Shown one piece after another: positions 38,797-49,272 of a DNA stretch of 64,000 bases. The DNA comes from Ruminococcus sp. (GTDB lineage: Bacteria; Bacillota; Clostridia; Lachnospirales; Lachnospiraceae): positions 29,683 through 93,682 of the forward strand of contig JACERV010000021.1 of the NCBI GenBank assembly GCA_013911065.1, in the 5' to 3' direction. Each line of letters opens with the position of its first letter. The first letter of the stretch is position 1. The notes beneath the pieces are model-generated. The model had not been told where the DNA came from. It saw nothing but the letters and a program-made list of their open reading frames with translations, and searched no databases. The position numbers were made by a program, and so were the translations under genes.

Positions 38797-39269
38797 TAAG
38801 GGCTTTGGAACAGGGAGCGAAAACAGATGAGGAATACAGGCATAAGATGATATCTGGAATCAAGATAGACATAGTAGTATGTGCTGTAGGTATCGCTACA
38901 ATTGTGGTTGCAGTGCTTTGGGCGATAATAGGAAATGGACTGAGGGGAAGCTTTTTAAGCGGTGTATTTGCAGGAACCGGAGCTGCGATTCTTTTCTTTG
39001 GAATAAAGCATATCTGGAAGGCAAAAAAGCTGATTAAAGATGAAAAGCTGCTGCGGGCAGAGCGTCTGAAAGCATCCGATGAGAGAAATCATATGATTAC
39101 ACAAAAGTCCATGTATTGGTCTGGTATAATCGTGGCTGGAATATGTTATATAGTCATGCTGGTGTCGGGATTTTTTAATATGGCAGTTTTTTGGTCAACA
39201 TGGGCAGTTGTGATGGTGTATTCTGTTCTGTCGGTGATTCTTAAAAAATATTATGAAAAAAAGCTATGA
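38790..39269 (+). CDS. small membrane protein translationally coupled to HTH regulator
   Basis: Overlaps upstream gene; multiple TM segments; RLKASDERNHMITQKSMYWSG. Confidence 0.7.
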   Translation: MLIRALEQGAKTDEEYRHKMISGIKIDIVVCAVGIATIVVAVLWAIIGNGLRGSFLSGVFAGTGAAILFFGIKHIWKAKKLIKDEKLLRAERLKASDERNHMITQKSMYWSGIIVAGICYIVMLVSGFFNMAVFWSTWAVVMVYSVLSVILKKYYEKKL

Positions 39270-39292
39270 TTCCCTAGGGATTCATAGCTTCG
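39254..39292. terminator. bidirectional terminator between convergent genes
   Basis: AAGCTATGAtTCCCTAGGGATTCATAGCTT overlapping the 3' ends of both genes. Confidence 0.65.
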
Positions 39293-39648
39293 TGCTCCTG
39301 TCTGATTTCTTCAAAGCATTCATGGGCAGTCCAGAACTGGTTGGTCGGAGTCAGAATTGCTTTGTAAGGAAGGGGGCCGGCACCGCTTTTTCGGAGGGCA
39401 GCCAGCGCCTGGTCCAGACGTTTATCCTCAAAAAAAGCAAATACAATCATGGTGTCGGGAAGTTCTCCCCCGCTGTAAGTGCCTTCGGCAGGAACTGCAT
39501 CTTTTATGCCCGCCAGCACACCAAGAGGCTGGTGATAGTCTTCCTGTTTAACATGTTTCATACGTACACGGAGGGGGAACAGTGCCATCTCAATTTTTAA
39601 AAGTGTTTGTTTGTCCGGTATGTGAAATAGTAATATAGTTTCTTTCAT
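39274..39648 (-). CDS. DUF3783-like protein
   Basis: ETILLFHIPDKQTLLKIEMALFPLRVRMKHVKQEDYHQPLGVLAG. Confidence 0.7.
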   Translation of the reverse strand: MKETILLFHIPDKQTLLKIEMALFPLRVRMKHVKQEDYHQPLGVLAGIKDAVPAEGTYSGGELPDTMIVFAFFEDKRLDQALAALRKSGAGPLPYKAILTPTNQFWTAHECFEEIRQEHEAMNP

Positions 39649-39777
39649 AGATGAATCCTCCTTATTTTCTACTATTGTATTCTATTTTAAGTGAGAAGAA
39701 AAGGGTGGATGAGGGGAAATGTTCGTATTGACAAATAAATAGTAAGGATATATAGTTGTATTAACACAATGGTACAG

Positions 39778-39873
39778 GTCAAATACCCCATAGCAAGCTG
39801 CGGGGTATTTGACCTCACGGGCAGTCGCCAAATGTACATGTAAGCATGTCCACTTGGCTCGTTGCCTTCGTGA
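39778..39873. other. two consecutive hairpins upstream of NatA-like gene
   Basis: GTCAAATACCCC/GGGGTATTTGAC 12-bp perfect IR, then CACGGGCA...GCCAA..ACATG-TAAG-CATGT..TTGGC...TGCCTTCGTG. Confidence 0.65.
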
Positions 39874-39895
39874 AAATAGAGCGAGGAGGGAAAGC

Positions 39896-40669
39896 ATGAT
39901 ACAAATCAAGGGGCTGACGAAGATTTATAAATTAAATAAAAAGCAGATGAAGGAGTCTAAGACAACAAATCCAATGAAGACGGCAGTTGATGACTTGAGC
40001 CTGACAGCAAAACCAGGAGAGATATATGGGCTTCTGGGACCGAATGGTGCAGGCAAGACTACAACACTGCGCTGTATTTCCACAATTATTAAGCCTACAA
40101 AGGGAGAAATATATGTATCCGGCCATGAAGTGCAGAAAGAACCAGAGAAAGTAAGAGGGAAAATTGGGTTTTTGACGGGAGATATCAAACTGGACCCACA
40201 GTTTTCTGTGGATTATATGTTTAATTTTTTTGGCAGAATTCATAATATTCCAGAAGAGAAACTAAAAGCCAGAAAGGAAGAATTATTCTCCTATTTTGAG
40301 ATTAAGGATTTCTCTCATAAAAAGATAAAAGAGCTGTCCACAGGTATGGCACAGAAGGCGGCTATTGCAGTCTGTCTGGTGCATGACCCTGAAATTGTGA
40401 TTTTTGATGAGCCGACAAATGGGCTGGATGTAGTTACCGCCAGAAGTGTGACAGATTATTTGAAAAAGCTTAAAAATGAAGGAAAGCTGGTAATTATATC
40501 TACTCATGTTATGTCTGAGGCGGAAAAAATCTGTGACAGGATAGGAATCATTATTGACGGCAGTAAAGTGGCAGAAGGAAATCTGGAGGAAATTCTTCAC
40601 GAGACAAATACGGGAGACTTGGAAGATGCCTTCTTTGAACTTTACAGAAATAAGAAGGGAGGAAAGTAA
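39896..40669 (+). CDS. ABC transporter ATP-binding protein (NatA-like)
   Basis: [39 protein letters not shown] before 39896. Confidence 0.93.
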   Translation: MIQIKGLTKIYKLNKKQMKESKTTNPMKTAVDDLSLTAKPGEIYGLLGPNGAGKTTTLRCISTIIKPTKGEIYVSGHEVQKEPEKVRGKIGFLTGDIKLDPQFSVDYMFNFFGRIHNIPEEKLKARKEELFSYFEIKDFSHKKIKELSTGMAQKAAIAVCLVHDPEIVIFDEPTNGLDVVTARSVTDYLKKLKNEGKLVIISTHVMSEAEKICDRIGIIIDGSKVAEGNLEEILHETNTGDLEDAFFELYRNKKGGK

Positions 40670-40670
40670 A

Positions 40671-41867
40671 ATGAGTGGAATCAGTCAAATATTCGGTAAG
40701 GAACTGACGAGAGTGTTCCGGGACAGAAAGATGATTTTCTCTATTTTTCTTCTTCCGGTCATTATTATGATTGGTATTATGACATTGGTCAGCCATTTAA
40801 GCAGCAGCGCCCAGGAGGATGTGAAGGCTCATAATTCCATTGTTTATATTCAGAATGCCCCAGCCGGATTTGAGGAGTTCATCAAAACGGTGGACAAAAA
40901 TTGCGAAATTTTCGCAGTGAATGACTGGGACAGTGCAAAAGAGATGATTAAAAATGGAGATGCAGATTTACTGATTGAGTTCCCGGAAGACTTTGTAAAT
41001 ATGGTCTCAGGCTATCATGCCGGTGATGTAGTCCCGCAGATTAAGACATATTATAATCCCTCTGAAGACTATTCAAGCGCTGCATATGAAGCAATTTCAA
41101 CGGGAGCTTTAGAGGTGTACCGTCAGGCGCTTTTATCCCAGCGTGTGGATGACATGGCAAGTCTGTCTGTATTTACGGTAAATTCAGATAACCCGGATAT
41201 GATTATTCAGGACGAGGAAAAAGCAGGCGGCAAAATGCTGGGTATGATGCTTCCTTACTTTGTAACAATCCTTTTATTTGCCGGGGCAATGGGAATTGGA
41301 ACAGATATGGTAGCTGGAGAGAAGGAGCGGGGTACGATGGCAAGCCTTTTGGTGTCTCCTGTGAAAAGAAGCTCTATTGTTCTGGGAAAAGTGTTTGCCC
41401 TGATGACTATTTCCGGTGTGTCTTCGGTCATTTACGTAGGGGCTATGGTTGCATTTATGCCGCAGATGATGGGGCAGGGCGGCCTGGGTCTGAATCTTAC
41501 ATTAAACTCTAAGCAGATCGCGATGCTGGCTGCACTGCTTATTTCAATCGCATTCTTGTATTCAGCGATCATTGTTCTGTTTTCGGTATTTGCCAAGACG
41601 GTAAAGGAAGCAAGTTCTTATGTGATGCCTGTTTATATGTTAATTCTGGTATTGGGAATTACCACAATGTTTACGACAAAGGCGCCCCAGGAGTGGTCTT
41701 ATATGGTGCCAATTTATAATACTTCCCTGACCTTGCAGGGTATATTGACCCAGGAAGTTACAATGATGCATTATGGAATGACTCTGGGTATAACACTGGT
41801 CTTAGGAGCTGTTTTGGTTGGTGTCATAGCCAAGGCATTTGAAAGTGAAAAAGTAATGGCGATTTAG
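40671..41867 (+). CDS. ABC transporter permease (NatB-like)
   Basis: MSGISQIFGKELTRVFRDRKMIFSIFLLPVIIMIG; EKERGTMASLLVSPVKRS. Confidence 0.92.
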   Translation: MSGISQIFGKELTRVFRDRKMIFSIFLLPVIIMIGIMTLVSHLSSSAQEDVKAHNSIVYIQNAPAGFEEFIKTVDKNCEIFAVNDWDSAKEMIKNGDADLLIEFPEDFVNMVSGYHAGDVVPQIKTYYNPSEDYSSAAYEAISTGALEVYRQALLSQRVDDMASLSVFTVNSDNPDMIIQDEEKAGGKMLGMMLPYFVTILLFAGAMGIGTDMVAGEKERGTMASLLVSPVKRSSIVLGKVFALMTISGVSSVIYVGAMVAFMPQMMGQGGLGLNLTLNSKQIAMLAALLISIAFLYSAIIVLFSVFAKTVKEASSYVMPVYMLILVLGITTMFTTKAPQEWSYMVPIYNTSLTLQGILTQEVTMMHYGMTLGITLVLGAVLVGVIAKAFESEKVMAI

Positions 41868-41973
41868 CACGCATGATGAGATGTCTGCATACAGTAACAG
41901 TAAGAGAAGCTGTTGCTATATGCAGGCATTTTTGTTTTGCGGGAAATCATTTCATTGTTCGGCAAAGCAAAAA

Positions 41974-42057
41974 ACCTCCGGTAGATACACGCTGCGGTGG
42001 AAGAGGAAGGTACCTCTGATGCAGCGACCGCAGGCGCAAGTCTGGCAGACTAGATTT
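41974..42057 (+). repeat. intergenic structured repeat family 1, copy 3 (lacks the AT-rich inverted repeat)
   Basis: CCTCCGG, CTGCGGT (41992-41998)/ACCGCAG (42027-42033) enclosing AGAGG-AAGGTA-CCTCT, then AGTCT-GGC-AGACT and U-rich tail. Confidence 0.7.
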
Positions 42058-42074
42058 TATGTTGAGGTGAGAAT

Positions 42075-42329
42075 ATGAGATTATGCGAATTAAGGGAAAA
42101 AGAGGTTATTAATGTATGTGACTGCAAGAGGCTTGGCTGTGTTGTGGATGTAGGGATTGATATTAAGGACGGCAAGGTAGAATGTATTATTATTCCGGGT
42201 CCGGCTAAAATATGCGGTTTTTTAGGAACAGACAGCGAATATGTTATTCCATGGGAATGTATTAAGAAGATAGGACCTGATATAATTCTGGTAGAAATCC
42301 GTGAGGAAAAGTTTTTGCAAAAATACTAG
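42075..42329 (+). CDS. YlmC/YmxH family sporulation protein
   Basis: MRLCELREKEVINVCDCKRLGCVVDVGIDIKDGKVECIIIPG. Confidence 0.9.
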   Translation: MRLCELREKEVINVCDCKRLGCVVDVGIDIKDGKVECIIIPGPAKICGFLGTDSEYVIPWECIKKIGPDIILVEIREEKFLQKY

Positions 42330-42377
42330 ATATTGTGTATAATGAGGAAAGAATCAGGATGAAAGGCGGAATATATC

Positions 42378-42827
42378 ATGAAATGTCCTTATTGTGGCAA
42401 CCCTGATACCAGGGTAATCGATTCGAGACCAGCGGAGGATAAAAATTCTATCCGCAGAAGACGTTCTTGTGACGAGTGCGGAAAGCGTTTCACAACCTAT
42501 GAAAAGGTTGAGACGATTCCGCTGATTGTCATCAAGAAAGATAATAACCGGGAACAATATGACCGTGCCAAGATTGAATCAGGAATACTGAGGGCCTGCT
42601 ATAAGCGGCCTGTTTCAGCAGCGGAAATTCAGAAAACAATTGATGCCCTTGAGCTGGAAATTTTCAACAGAGAAGAAAAGGAAATTCCCAGCAGTCTGAT
42701 TGGCGAAATTGTGATGGACAAGCTGAAAGAGCTGGATCCGGTTGCTTATGTCAGGTTTGCTTCTGTGTACAGAGAGTTCAAAGATGTGAATACATTTATG
42801 ACGGAACTGAAAGAATTTTTAGAATAG
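42378..42827 (+). CDS. nrdR: transcriptional repressor NrdR
   Basis: MKCPYCGNPDTRVIDSRPAEDKNSIRRRRSCDECGKRFTTYE. Confidence 0.97.
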   Translation: MKCPYCGNPDTRVIDSRPAEDKNSIRRRRSCDECGKRFTTYEKVETIPLIVIKKDNNREQYDRAKIESGILRACYKRPVSAAEIQKTIDALELEIFNREEKEIPSSLIGEIVMDKLKELDPVAYVRFASVYREFKDVNTFMTELKEFLE

Positions 42828-42908
42828 ATGCTTGCCAAATAGCATCAAATCCTATAAAATAAAAAACGACAATTTAATAATGAAGGTTATTTGAAGAAGG
42901 AGACAATT

Positions 42909-44453
42909 ATGAAAAAAGGAGTAACACGGACTCTTTTGGTACTCACAGTAGCTGCATCTATTGCACTGAGCGGGTGTTCAGGTGAGAAGAAGGCAGAATC
43001 GTCAACCGGGTCAAATAAACTTTCAGGAAACCCAGTCGAGGGAGGGAGTATCAAGGTTGGTATTTCCCAGGATTTGGACAGTCTTGACCCACATAAAGCA
43101 GTTGCGGCAGGAACAAAAGAGGTTTTATTTAATGTTTATGAAGGCTTGATAAAGCCGGATAAAGACGGTAATTTAGTTGGAGCCGTAGCCAGCGATTATG
43201 AGATTTCGGATGATGCAAAGGTATATACGTTTACTTTGCGGGATGGGGTGAAGTTTCATAATGGGAATGATGTTACGGCGGAAGATGTGAAATATTCAAT
43301 AGACAGATGCGCTGATACATCAAATGGGGAGCCATTGGTATCAGCGTATTCTATTATTGAGACTGTAAATATCCTGGATGATAAAACAGTGGAAATCCGT
43401 CTTACAGAGCCAAACACAGAATTTCTCGCTTACATGACGACTGCAATTATTCCTAAAGATTATGATTCATTTGAAACAGCGCCTGTGGGAACGGGACCAT
43501 TTAAGTATGTGTCACGCAGCCCCCAGGAGAATATTATTCTGGAGAAAAATGAAGACTATTGGGGTGAAAAGGCACACCTGGATAAGGTGGAGTTTAAGGT
43601 TGTAGCGGATGCAGACATGGTGGTAACGAACCTGAAAGGCGGATCTATTGATATGGCGGCGCGTCTGACCTCCAGCCAGGCGGCAGAGCTGACAGAAGGC
43701 TTCCATCTTGAAGAGGGGACGATGAATCTGGTACAGGCATTATACCTGAATAATGACGTGGAACCGCTGAACAACGAAAAAGTAAGGCAGGCATTATCTT
43801 ATGCTATTAATCCCGATGAAATTATGGATATGATGGCAGACGGAAAAGGCGTGCGTATCGGAACAAGCATGTATCCGGGGCTGAAGAAGTACTATGACGA
43901 TGAATATGCAAATTACTATGAGCAGGATTTCGAGAAGGCAAAGGAACTGCTGAAAGAAGCTGGTTACCCGGATGGGTTTGATTTGGAAATTACGGTTAGT
44001 TCAGCAGACCAGCCTCATGTAGATACCGCCCAGGTGATTGTGGAACAGTTGAAGAACATTGGGGTCAATGCAACGATTAAACCCATTGAATGGGAAGCAT
44101 GGCTGGAAGATGTTTATGCAAACCGTCAGTACCAGTCTACCGTAGTCGGAGTAGATGCAGCAAATCTGTCTGCCCGTGCAATGTTGGAACGGTTTACATC
44201 CGGTGCATCAGGTAACTTTGTCAACTTTAGTGATGAAGAATACGATAAAATATTTAAAGAAGCAATTACTACTACAGATGAGACGAAGCAGACGGAGCTT
44301 TATAAAAAGCTGGAAGCCATACTTGCTGAGAAAGCGGCAAATGTATACATTCAGGACTTGGCGAGTCTGGTAGCAGTCAGCAATAAATATGACGGATATG
44401 TATTCTATCCGTTATATGTACAGGATATGTCAACAATATATATGGTGGAATAA
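42909..44453 (+). CDS. ABC transporter substrate-binding lipoprotein (peptide/nickel family)
   Basis: Lipobox IALSGCSG; SBP family 5 features YTFTLRDGVKFHNGNDVTAEDVKYS. Confidence 0.95.
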   Translation: MKKGVTRTLLVLTVAASIALSGCSGEKKAESSTGSNKLSGNPVEGGSIKVGISQDLDSLDPHKAVAAGTKEVLFNVYEGLIKPDKDGNLVGAVASDYEISDDAKVYTFTLRDGVKFHNGNDVTAEDVKYSIDRCADTSNGEPLVSAYSIIETVNILDDKTVEIRLTEPNTEFLAYMTTAIIPKDYDSFETAPVGTGPFKYVSRSPQENIILEKNEDYWGEKAHLDKVEFKVVADADMVVTNLKGGSIDMAARLTSSQAAELTEGFHLEEGTMNLVQALYLNNDVEPLNNEKVRQALSYAINPDEIMDMMADGKGVRIGTSMYPGLKKYYDDEYANYYEQDFEKAKELLKEAGYPDGFDLEITVSSADQPHVDTAQVIVEQLKNIGVNATIKPIEWEAWLEDVYANRQYQSTVVGVDAANLSARAMLERFTSGASGNFVNFSDEEYDKIFKEAITTTDETKQTELYKKLEAILAEKAANVYIQDLASLVAVSNKYDGYVFYPLYVQDMSTIYMVE

Positions 44454-44473
44454 TTTAAAGGCAGGAGGCAGGT

Positions 44474-45412
44474 ATGAAATTTGTTATCAAGAAAATAGCA
44501 GGTCTTATAATCACATTATTAATTGTCAGCATACTTGCCTTCCTTGCCTTTGAAGTAATTCCAGGAGACCCTGCACGGACAATCCTCGGTACAGAGGCTA
44601 CAGAGGGTAAGGTCCAGGCTCTGCGGGAGGAGATGGGCTTAAACCGTCCCCTGCCGCAGCGTTATGGACAGTGGCTGGGAGAGTTTATTATGGGAGATAT
44701 GGGGACTTCTTATTCTTATCAGATTCCGGTGAGGGATATGATTGGAGATAAGATTCCAATTACAATTACGCTTACGGTGATAGCGTTCTTTTTTATTATT
44801 TTATTTTCCATACCAGTCAGTGTGCTGTGTGTGAGATATGAAAACAAGCTTGTGGACAGGCTGTTTTTAATTTTTAACCAGATTACAATGTCGGTTCCGC
44901 CGTTTTTCGTAGGAATCGTTTTTACGGTTTTGTTTGGATTACTGTTTCGCTTATTCACTCCCGGGGGATATGTGCCTTATACGGAGAGCGTAAGCGGCTT
45001 CTTGGGTTATTTGATTTTACCTGGGGCTGCAATTGCACTGCCGAAAGCGGCTATGAGTACAAAAATGCTGAGAAATTCTCTGCTGGCGGAAATGAGGCAG
45101 GATTATGTACGTACAGCAATGAGCCGGGGAAATGGTTTTTGGAGGGTGCTGATGCGGCATGTTCTCCGCAACGGTATCCTTCCGGTGATTACCTTTCTTG
45201 GATGGGCGATTGCGGATGTCATTACCAATAGTATTGTTATAGAGCAGGTGTTTGGAATACCAGGGCTGGGACGTACTCTGATTTCCTCGATTTCAAAGCG
45301 GGACTATCCGGTGGTGGAGGCTGTCATTGTCTTGATTGCCGTTGTGATTCTAGTGATTAATGTAATTGTAGATTTGTTATACCGGAAACTGGACAAGCGG
45401 ATTGAAGTATAG
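44474..45412 (+). CDS. oligopeptide-type ABC permease (DppB/OppB)
   Basis: FEVIPGDPARTILG; EMRQDYVRTAMSRG; ADVITNSIVIEQVFGIPGLGR. Confidence 0.95.
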   Translation: MKFVIKKIAGLIITLLIVSILAFLAFEVIPGDPARTILGTEATEGKVQALREEMGLNRPLPQRYGQWLGEFIMGDMGTSYSYQIPVRDMIGDKIPITITLTVIAFFFIILFSIPVSVLCVRYENKLVDRLFLIFNQITMSVPPFFVGIVFTVLFGLLFRLFTPGGYVPYTESVSGFLGYLILPGAAIALPKAAMSTKMLRNSLLAEMRQDYVRTAMSRGNGFWRVLMRHVLRNGILPVITFLGWAIADVITNSIVIEQVFGIPGLGRTLISSISKRDYPVVEAVIVLIAVVILVINVIVDLLYRKLDKRIEV

Positions 45413-46259
45413 GGGTACGAAATTGAGACAGTTGGGAATAAATAAAAGGAAATTGGGAAAAACTGGTTATAACTTTGTATTTGGTCTGCTTCTTACTATT
45501 GTAATGGTAGGCCTTATCGTACTAGGCTTTTTATGGTCCCCCTATGACCCAGAGGCTATGCAGGGCTCTGTTAAACTAAATGCTCCTAATCTTGTCCATA
45601 TTTTCGGGACAGACCAGTTTGGAAGAGATATATTCAGCCGAGTGCTGGTGGGAGCCGGGAGCACCTTGAGCATTGCACTGGGAACGGTTTTAATCGGCGG
45701 CGGAATCGGAATCATTGCAGGAGCAGTGACCGGGTATTTCGGCGGCTGGCTGGATGAAATGCTGATGCGGGTGAATGATGCACTGGCCGCTTTTCCAAGC
45801 GTATTGTTAGCGTTAGTAATAATCAGTATATGGGGAACCGGAAAATACAAAGTCATGCTGGCTCTGGGTATTGCGTTTATCCCCAGTTTTGCCAGAATTG
45901 TGCGGGGAGAATTTCTGCGCTGCAGGGAAGCGGATTATGTGATTAGTGCAAAACTCATAGGAGTTTCTACGCCGAGAATTTTGTTTGTTCATATTTTGCC
46001 TAATATTCTGCCGGCTCTACTGTCTTCTCTGGCAATTGGTTTTAATAATGCGGTTGTCCAGGAAGCAGGCATGAGTTATCTTGGAATCGGCGTACAGCCT
46101 CCGGATGCAAGTCTGGGCCGGATGCTGTCGGAGTCACAGACCTACCTGGCCAGCGGACCGTGGTGTGCAATTTTCCCAGGGGTATTCCTGGTGCTTTTGG
46201 TACTTGGCGTAGGGATGCTTGGAGAAGGGATTCTGGACAGGTTCGGAGGTGGACGGTAA
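45402..46259 (+). CDS. oligopeptide-type ABC permease (DppC/OppC)
   Basis: HIFGTDQFGRDIFSRVLVGAGSTL; EAGMSYLGIGVQPPDASLGRML. Confidence 0.95.
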   Translation: MKYRGTKLRQLGINKRKLGKTGYNFVFGLLLTIVMVGLIVLGFLWSPYDPEAMQGSVKLNAPNLVHIFGTDQFGRDIFSRVLVGAGSTLSIALGTVLIGGGIGIIAGAVTGYFGGWLDEMLMRVNDALAAFPSVLLALVIISIWGTGKYKVMLALGIAFIPSFARIVRGEFLRCREADYVISAKLIGVSTPRILFVHILPNILPALLSSLAIGFNNAVVQEAGMSYLGIGVQPPDASLGRMLSESQTYLASGPWCAIFPGVFLVLLVLGVGMLGEGILDRFGGGR

Positions 46260-47083
46260 TGTTGAGAGTAGAGAATCTGTCCCTCCATTTTGAGGACAAA
46301 GGAAAAATACAAGAAGCTGTAAGAGGTATTTCTTTTCATATGCAGGAAAGTGAAATCCTGGGGATTGTCGGGGAATCCGGCTCCGGAAAAACCATGACGG
46401 CTTTGACAATAGCCGGGCTTACAAAAGAACATGAGGTTTTGGACGAAGGACGTATTTTGCTGGACCAAACGGACCTTTTGGCATTATCCCCAAAGGAAAT
46501 GAGGGATATTCAGGGCAGGAATATCAGTATGATATTTCAAGAGCCCATGACTGCACTCAACCCAACCATGAAAATTGGGAAACAGGTGGAAGAAGCGCTG
46601 GTTCTCCATACCAGGCTTTCAAAAGAGGAGCGCAGAAAAAAGGCAATAAGAGCTTTGGAAGATGTAGAACTGGAGCGTCCGGATTTATTATATGGAAAGT
46701 ATCCTCATGAGTTATCAGGAGGAATGCGCCAGAGGGTTATGATTGCCGCTGCAATTGTCTGCAGGCCAAGGCTGTTGATTGCAGATGAACCGACAACGGC
46801 TTTAGATGTGGGAACCCAGGAAAGCATACTAAGACTGTTAAAAAAATTAAACAAAAAGTACAACATGGGGATTTTGTTCATTTCACACAATTTAAGAGTT
46901 GTAAACGAGCTGTGCAGCCGCGTACTGGTCATGAAAGACGGCGTCATACTGGAAGAGGGTCCTACAGAGCAAATATTTGAGGATCCCCGGACACAGTATA
47001 CGAAGGACTTAATTGCAGCAATTCCGGGGCGGACGAAAAGCAGTGCTTTTTACAAGCTGTTAAAAGCAAAGGCAGGTGAGTGA
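46259..47083 (+). CDS. oligopeptide ABC ATPase (DppD/OppD)
   Basis: GESGSGKTMTALTI, LSGGMRQRVMIAAAI, ADEPTTALD; TAATG overlap with permease. Confidence 0.95.
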   Translation: MLRVENLSLHFEDKGKIQEAVRGISFHMQESEILGIVGESGSGKTMTALTIAGLTKEHEVLDEGRILLDQTDLLALSPKEMRDIQGRNISMIFQEPMTALNPTMKIGKQVEEALVLHTRLSKEERRKKAIRALEDVELERPDLLYGKYPHELSGGMRQRVMIAAAIVCRPRLLIADEPTTALDVGTQESILRLLKKLNKKYNMGILFISHNLRVVNELCSRVLVMKDGVILEEGPTEQIFEDPRTQYTKDLIAAIPGRTKSSAFYKLLKAKAGE

Positions 47084-47741
47084 GATGGCAGAAAAAGTCC
47101 TGGAACTAAAACATGTGAATGCATTTTATAAAGAAGGAAAGAAAAAGAGGCAAGTGCTGGAAGATGTCTCTTTTACATTATACGAGGGTGAAATTGTAGG
47201 ACTTGTAGGAGAAAGCGGAAGCGGAAAATCTACATTGTGTAAGTGTGTCCTCGGACTTCTCAAGGAATATGATGGAGAGATTATACACTACACAAAACGC
47301 CCCCAGATGATATTTCAGGACCCCTTCCGGTCTTTGAATCCAAGAAAGACAATCGGATGGATTCTGGAAGAGCCTTTGAAGGTACAGGGTGGATATTCCG
47401 GGGAGGAACGCCGCCAAAAAGCAGAAGAAATGCTGAGACAGGTACATCTTCTGCCTGAATTTTATCACCGTTATCCAAGAGAATTAAGCGGGGGACAGAG
47501 GCAGCGCATAAGTATTGCACTGGCCTTGCTGACGGGAACAAAATTCATTTTGGCAGATGAGCCATTGTCTGCTCTGGACGTAACGGTACAGGCGCAGATC
47601 ATTGAGCTGCTGCGGGAATTGCAGGAGAAGGAAAAGATATGTTATTTATTTGTATCCCATGATTTGGATGTAGTGAGTATGCTGTGCGGAAGGGTACTCT
47701 TTTTAAAAGATAGGAAAGTGGAGGAATATGCGGACATATAA
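47076..47741 (+). CDS. oligopeptide ABC ATPase (DppF/OppF)
   Basis: GESGSGKSTLCKCVLGL, LSGGQRQRISIALAL, LADEPLSALD. Confidence 0.95.
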   Translation: MSEMAEKVLELKHVNAFYKEGKKKRQVLEDVSFTLYEGEIVGLVGESGSGKSTLCKCVLGLLKEYDGEIIHYTKRPQMIFQDPFRSLNPRKTIGWILEEPLKVQGGYSGEERRQKAEEMLRQVHLLPEFYHRYPRELSGGQRQRISIALALLTGTKFILADEPLSALDVTVQAQIIELLRELQEKEKICYLFVSHDLDVVSMLCGRVLFLKDRKVEEYADI

Positions 47742-48465
47742 GTTGACGATAGTATATGACGGCGCAAGATATCAGGGCTGGCAGAGACAAAAGACAACCG
47801 GGATGACCATACAGGGGATATTAGAAGAAGCGATTACACAGGTTACAGGACGTAAAACAGAAATAGACGGTTCCGGCAGAACGGACAGCGGTGTGCATGC
47901 GAAAGGGCAGACAGCCAGTGTGACCCTGTCCGGTAAAGTAGATGCGACGGAATTCCGTTCAAATTTAAATGCAGCACTGCCGGAGGATGTCCGGGTAAAA
48001 GAAATGCTGCTTGTAAAAAATGGATTTCATGCACGCCTGAATGCGAAAGGAAAACGGTATGAGTATTTCATAGATACCCGGGAAAAGCCGGATGTCTTTA
48101 CGAGGAAATATTGTTATCATTATCCTTATGAACTGGACGTTCCCGCGATGCAGAAGGCAGCAGGGTATCTGATAGGCACCCATGATTTTGTAGGGTTTAC
48201 AGATAAAAAAGATGAACTATCTACAATACGGACGATTTATGATATAATCATTGAGAAACAGGACAGCAAAATACGGGTGGAGTATTATGGGACAGGTTTT
48301 CTGTATCATATGGTCCGTATTTTGACCGGGACACTGCTGGAAATCGGCACCGGGCAGAAACAGCCGGAAGAGGCGGAAAAAGCCTTGAAGGCCGGAAATC
48401 GGGAATATGCCGGATTTCTTGCCCCGGCGCGGGGACTGTTTTTGAAGGATGTTTATTATAAGTAA
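47728..48465 (+). CDS. truA: tRNA pseudouridine synthase A
   Basis: TIVYDGARYQGWQRQ, GSGRTDSGVHAKGQ, GTGFLYHMVRILTGTLLE. Confidence 0.97.
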   Translation: MRTYKLTIVYDGARYQGWQRQKTTGMTIQGILEEAITQVTGRKTEIDGSGRTDSGVHAKGQTASVTLSGKVDATEFRSNLNAALPEDVRVKEMLLVKNGFHARLNAKGKRYEYFIDTREKPDVFTRKYCYHYPYELDVPAMQKAAGYLIGTHDFVGFTDKKDELSTIRTIYDIIIEKQDSKIRVEYYGTGFLYHMVRILTGTLLEIGTGQKQPEEAEKALKAGNREYAGFLAPARGLFLKDVYYK

Positions 48466-48507
48466 GAATTTGATATACTTTTGTCTGCAAAAGATAAGGA
48501 GGTTAGT

Positions 48508-49260
48508 ATGAAACTTATATCATGGAATGTAAATGGAATCCGTGCATGCGTGCAGAAGGGTTTTCTGGAATTTTTCCACGAAGCCGATGCAGATATATTC
48601 TGCCTGCAGGAAACAAAAATGCAGGAAGGCCAGTTAGAGCTGGATTTAGAGGGATACCACCAATACTGGAATTATGCGGTAAAGAAAGGTTACTCAGGTA
48701 CAGCAGTATTTACGAAAACAGAACCATTGTCTGTGGCATATGGAATTGGGATTGAGGAACATGACCAGGAAGGACGCGTCATCACTTTGGAGTATGAGGA
48801 TTTCTACTTTGTGACCGTATACACTCCGAATTCCCAGAATGAGCTTGCCAGATTGGATTACCGTATGAAATGGGAGGACGATTTCCGTGCTTATCTGAAA
48901 AAACTGGAAGAAAATAAACCAGTTGTGGTAACCGGGGACATGAATGTAGCTCATAAAGAAATGGATTTGAAAAACCCAAAAAACAACCGAAGAAATGCCG
49001 GTTTTACAGATGAGGAGCGTCAGAAGTTTACAGAGCTTTTAGATGCAGGGTTTATTGATACCTTCCGGTACTTTTATCCTGAGCAGGAGGGGATTTATTC
49101 CTGGTGGTCTTACCGTTTCCGCGCCAGAGAGAAGAACGCGGGGTGGCGCATTGACTATTTCTGTGTTTCCGAAAGCTTGAAGGACAGACTGGTTGATGCG
49201 AAAATACTGACAGATATTATGGGCTCGGACCATTGCCCGGTTTTATTGGAAATGAAGTAG
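48508..49260 (+). CDS. exodeoxyribonuclease III (AP endonuclease)
   Basis: [48 protein letters not shown]. Confidence 0.95.
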   Translation: MKLISWNVNGIRACVQKGFLEFFHEADADIFCLQETKMQEGQLELDLEGYHQYWNYAVKKGYSGTAVFTKTEPLSVAYGIGIEEHDQEGRVITLEYEDFYFVTVYTPNSQNELARLDYRMKWEDDFRAYLKKLEENKPVVVTGDMNVAHKEMDLKNPKNNRRNAGFTDEERQKFTELLDAGFIDTFRYFYPEQEGIYSWWSYRFRAREKNAGWRIDYFCVSESLKDRLVDAKILTDIMGSDHCPVLLEMK

Positions 49261-49272
49261 GAGGCAGTTATT

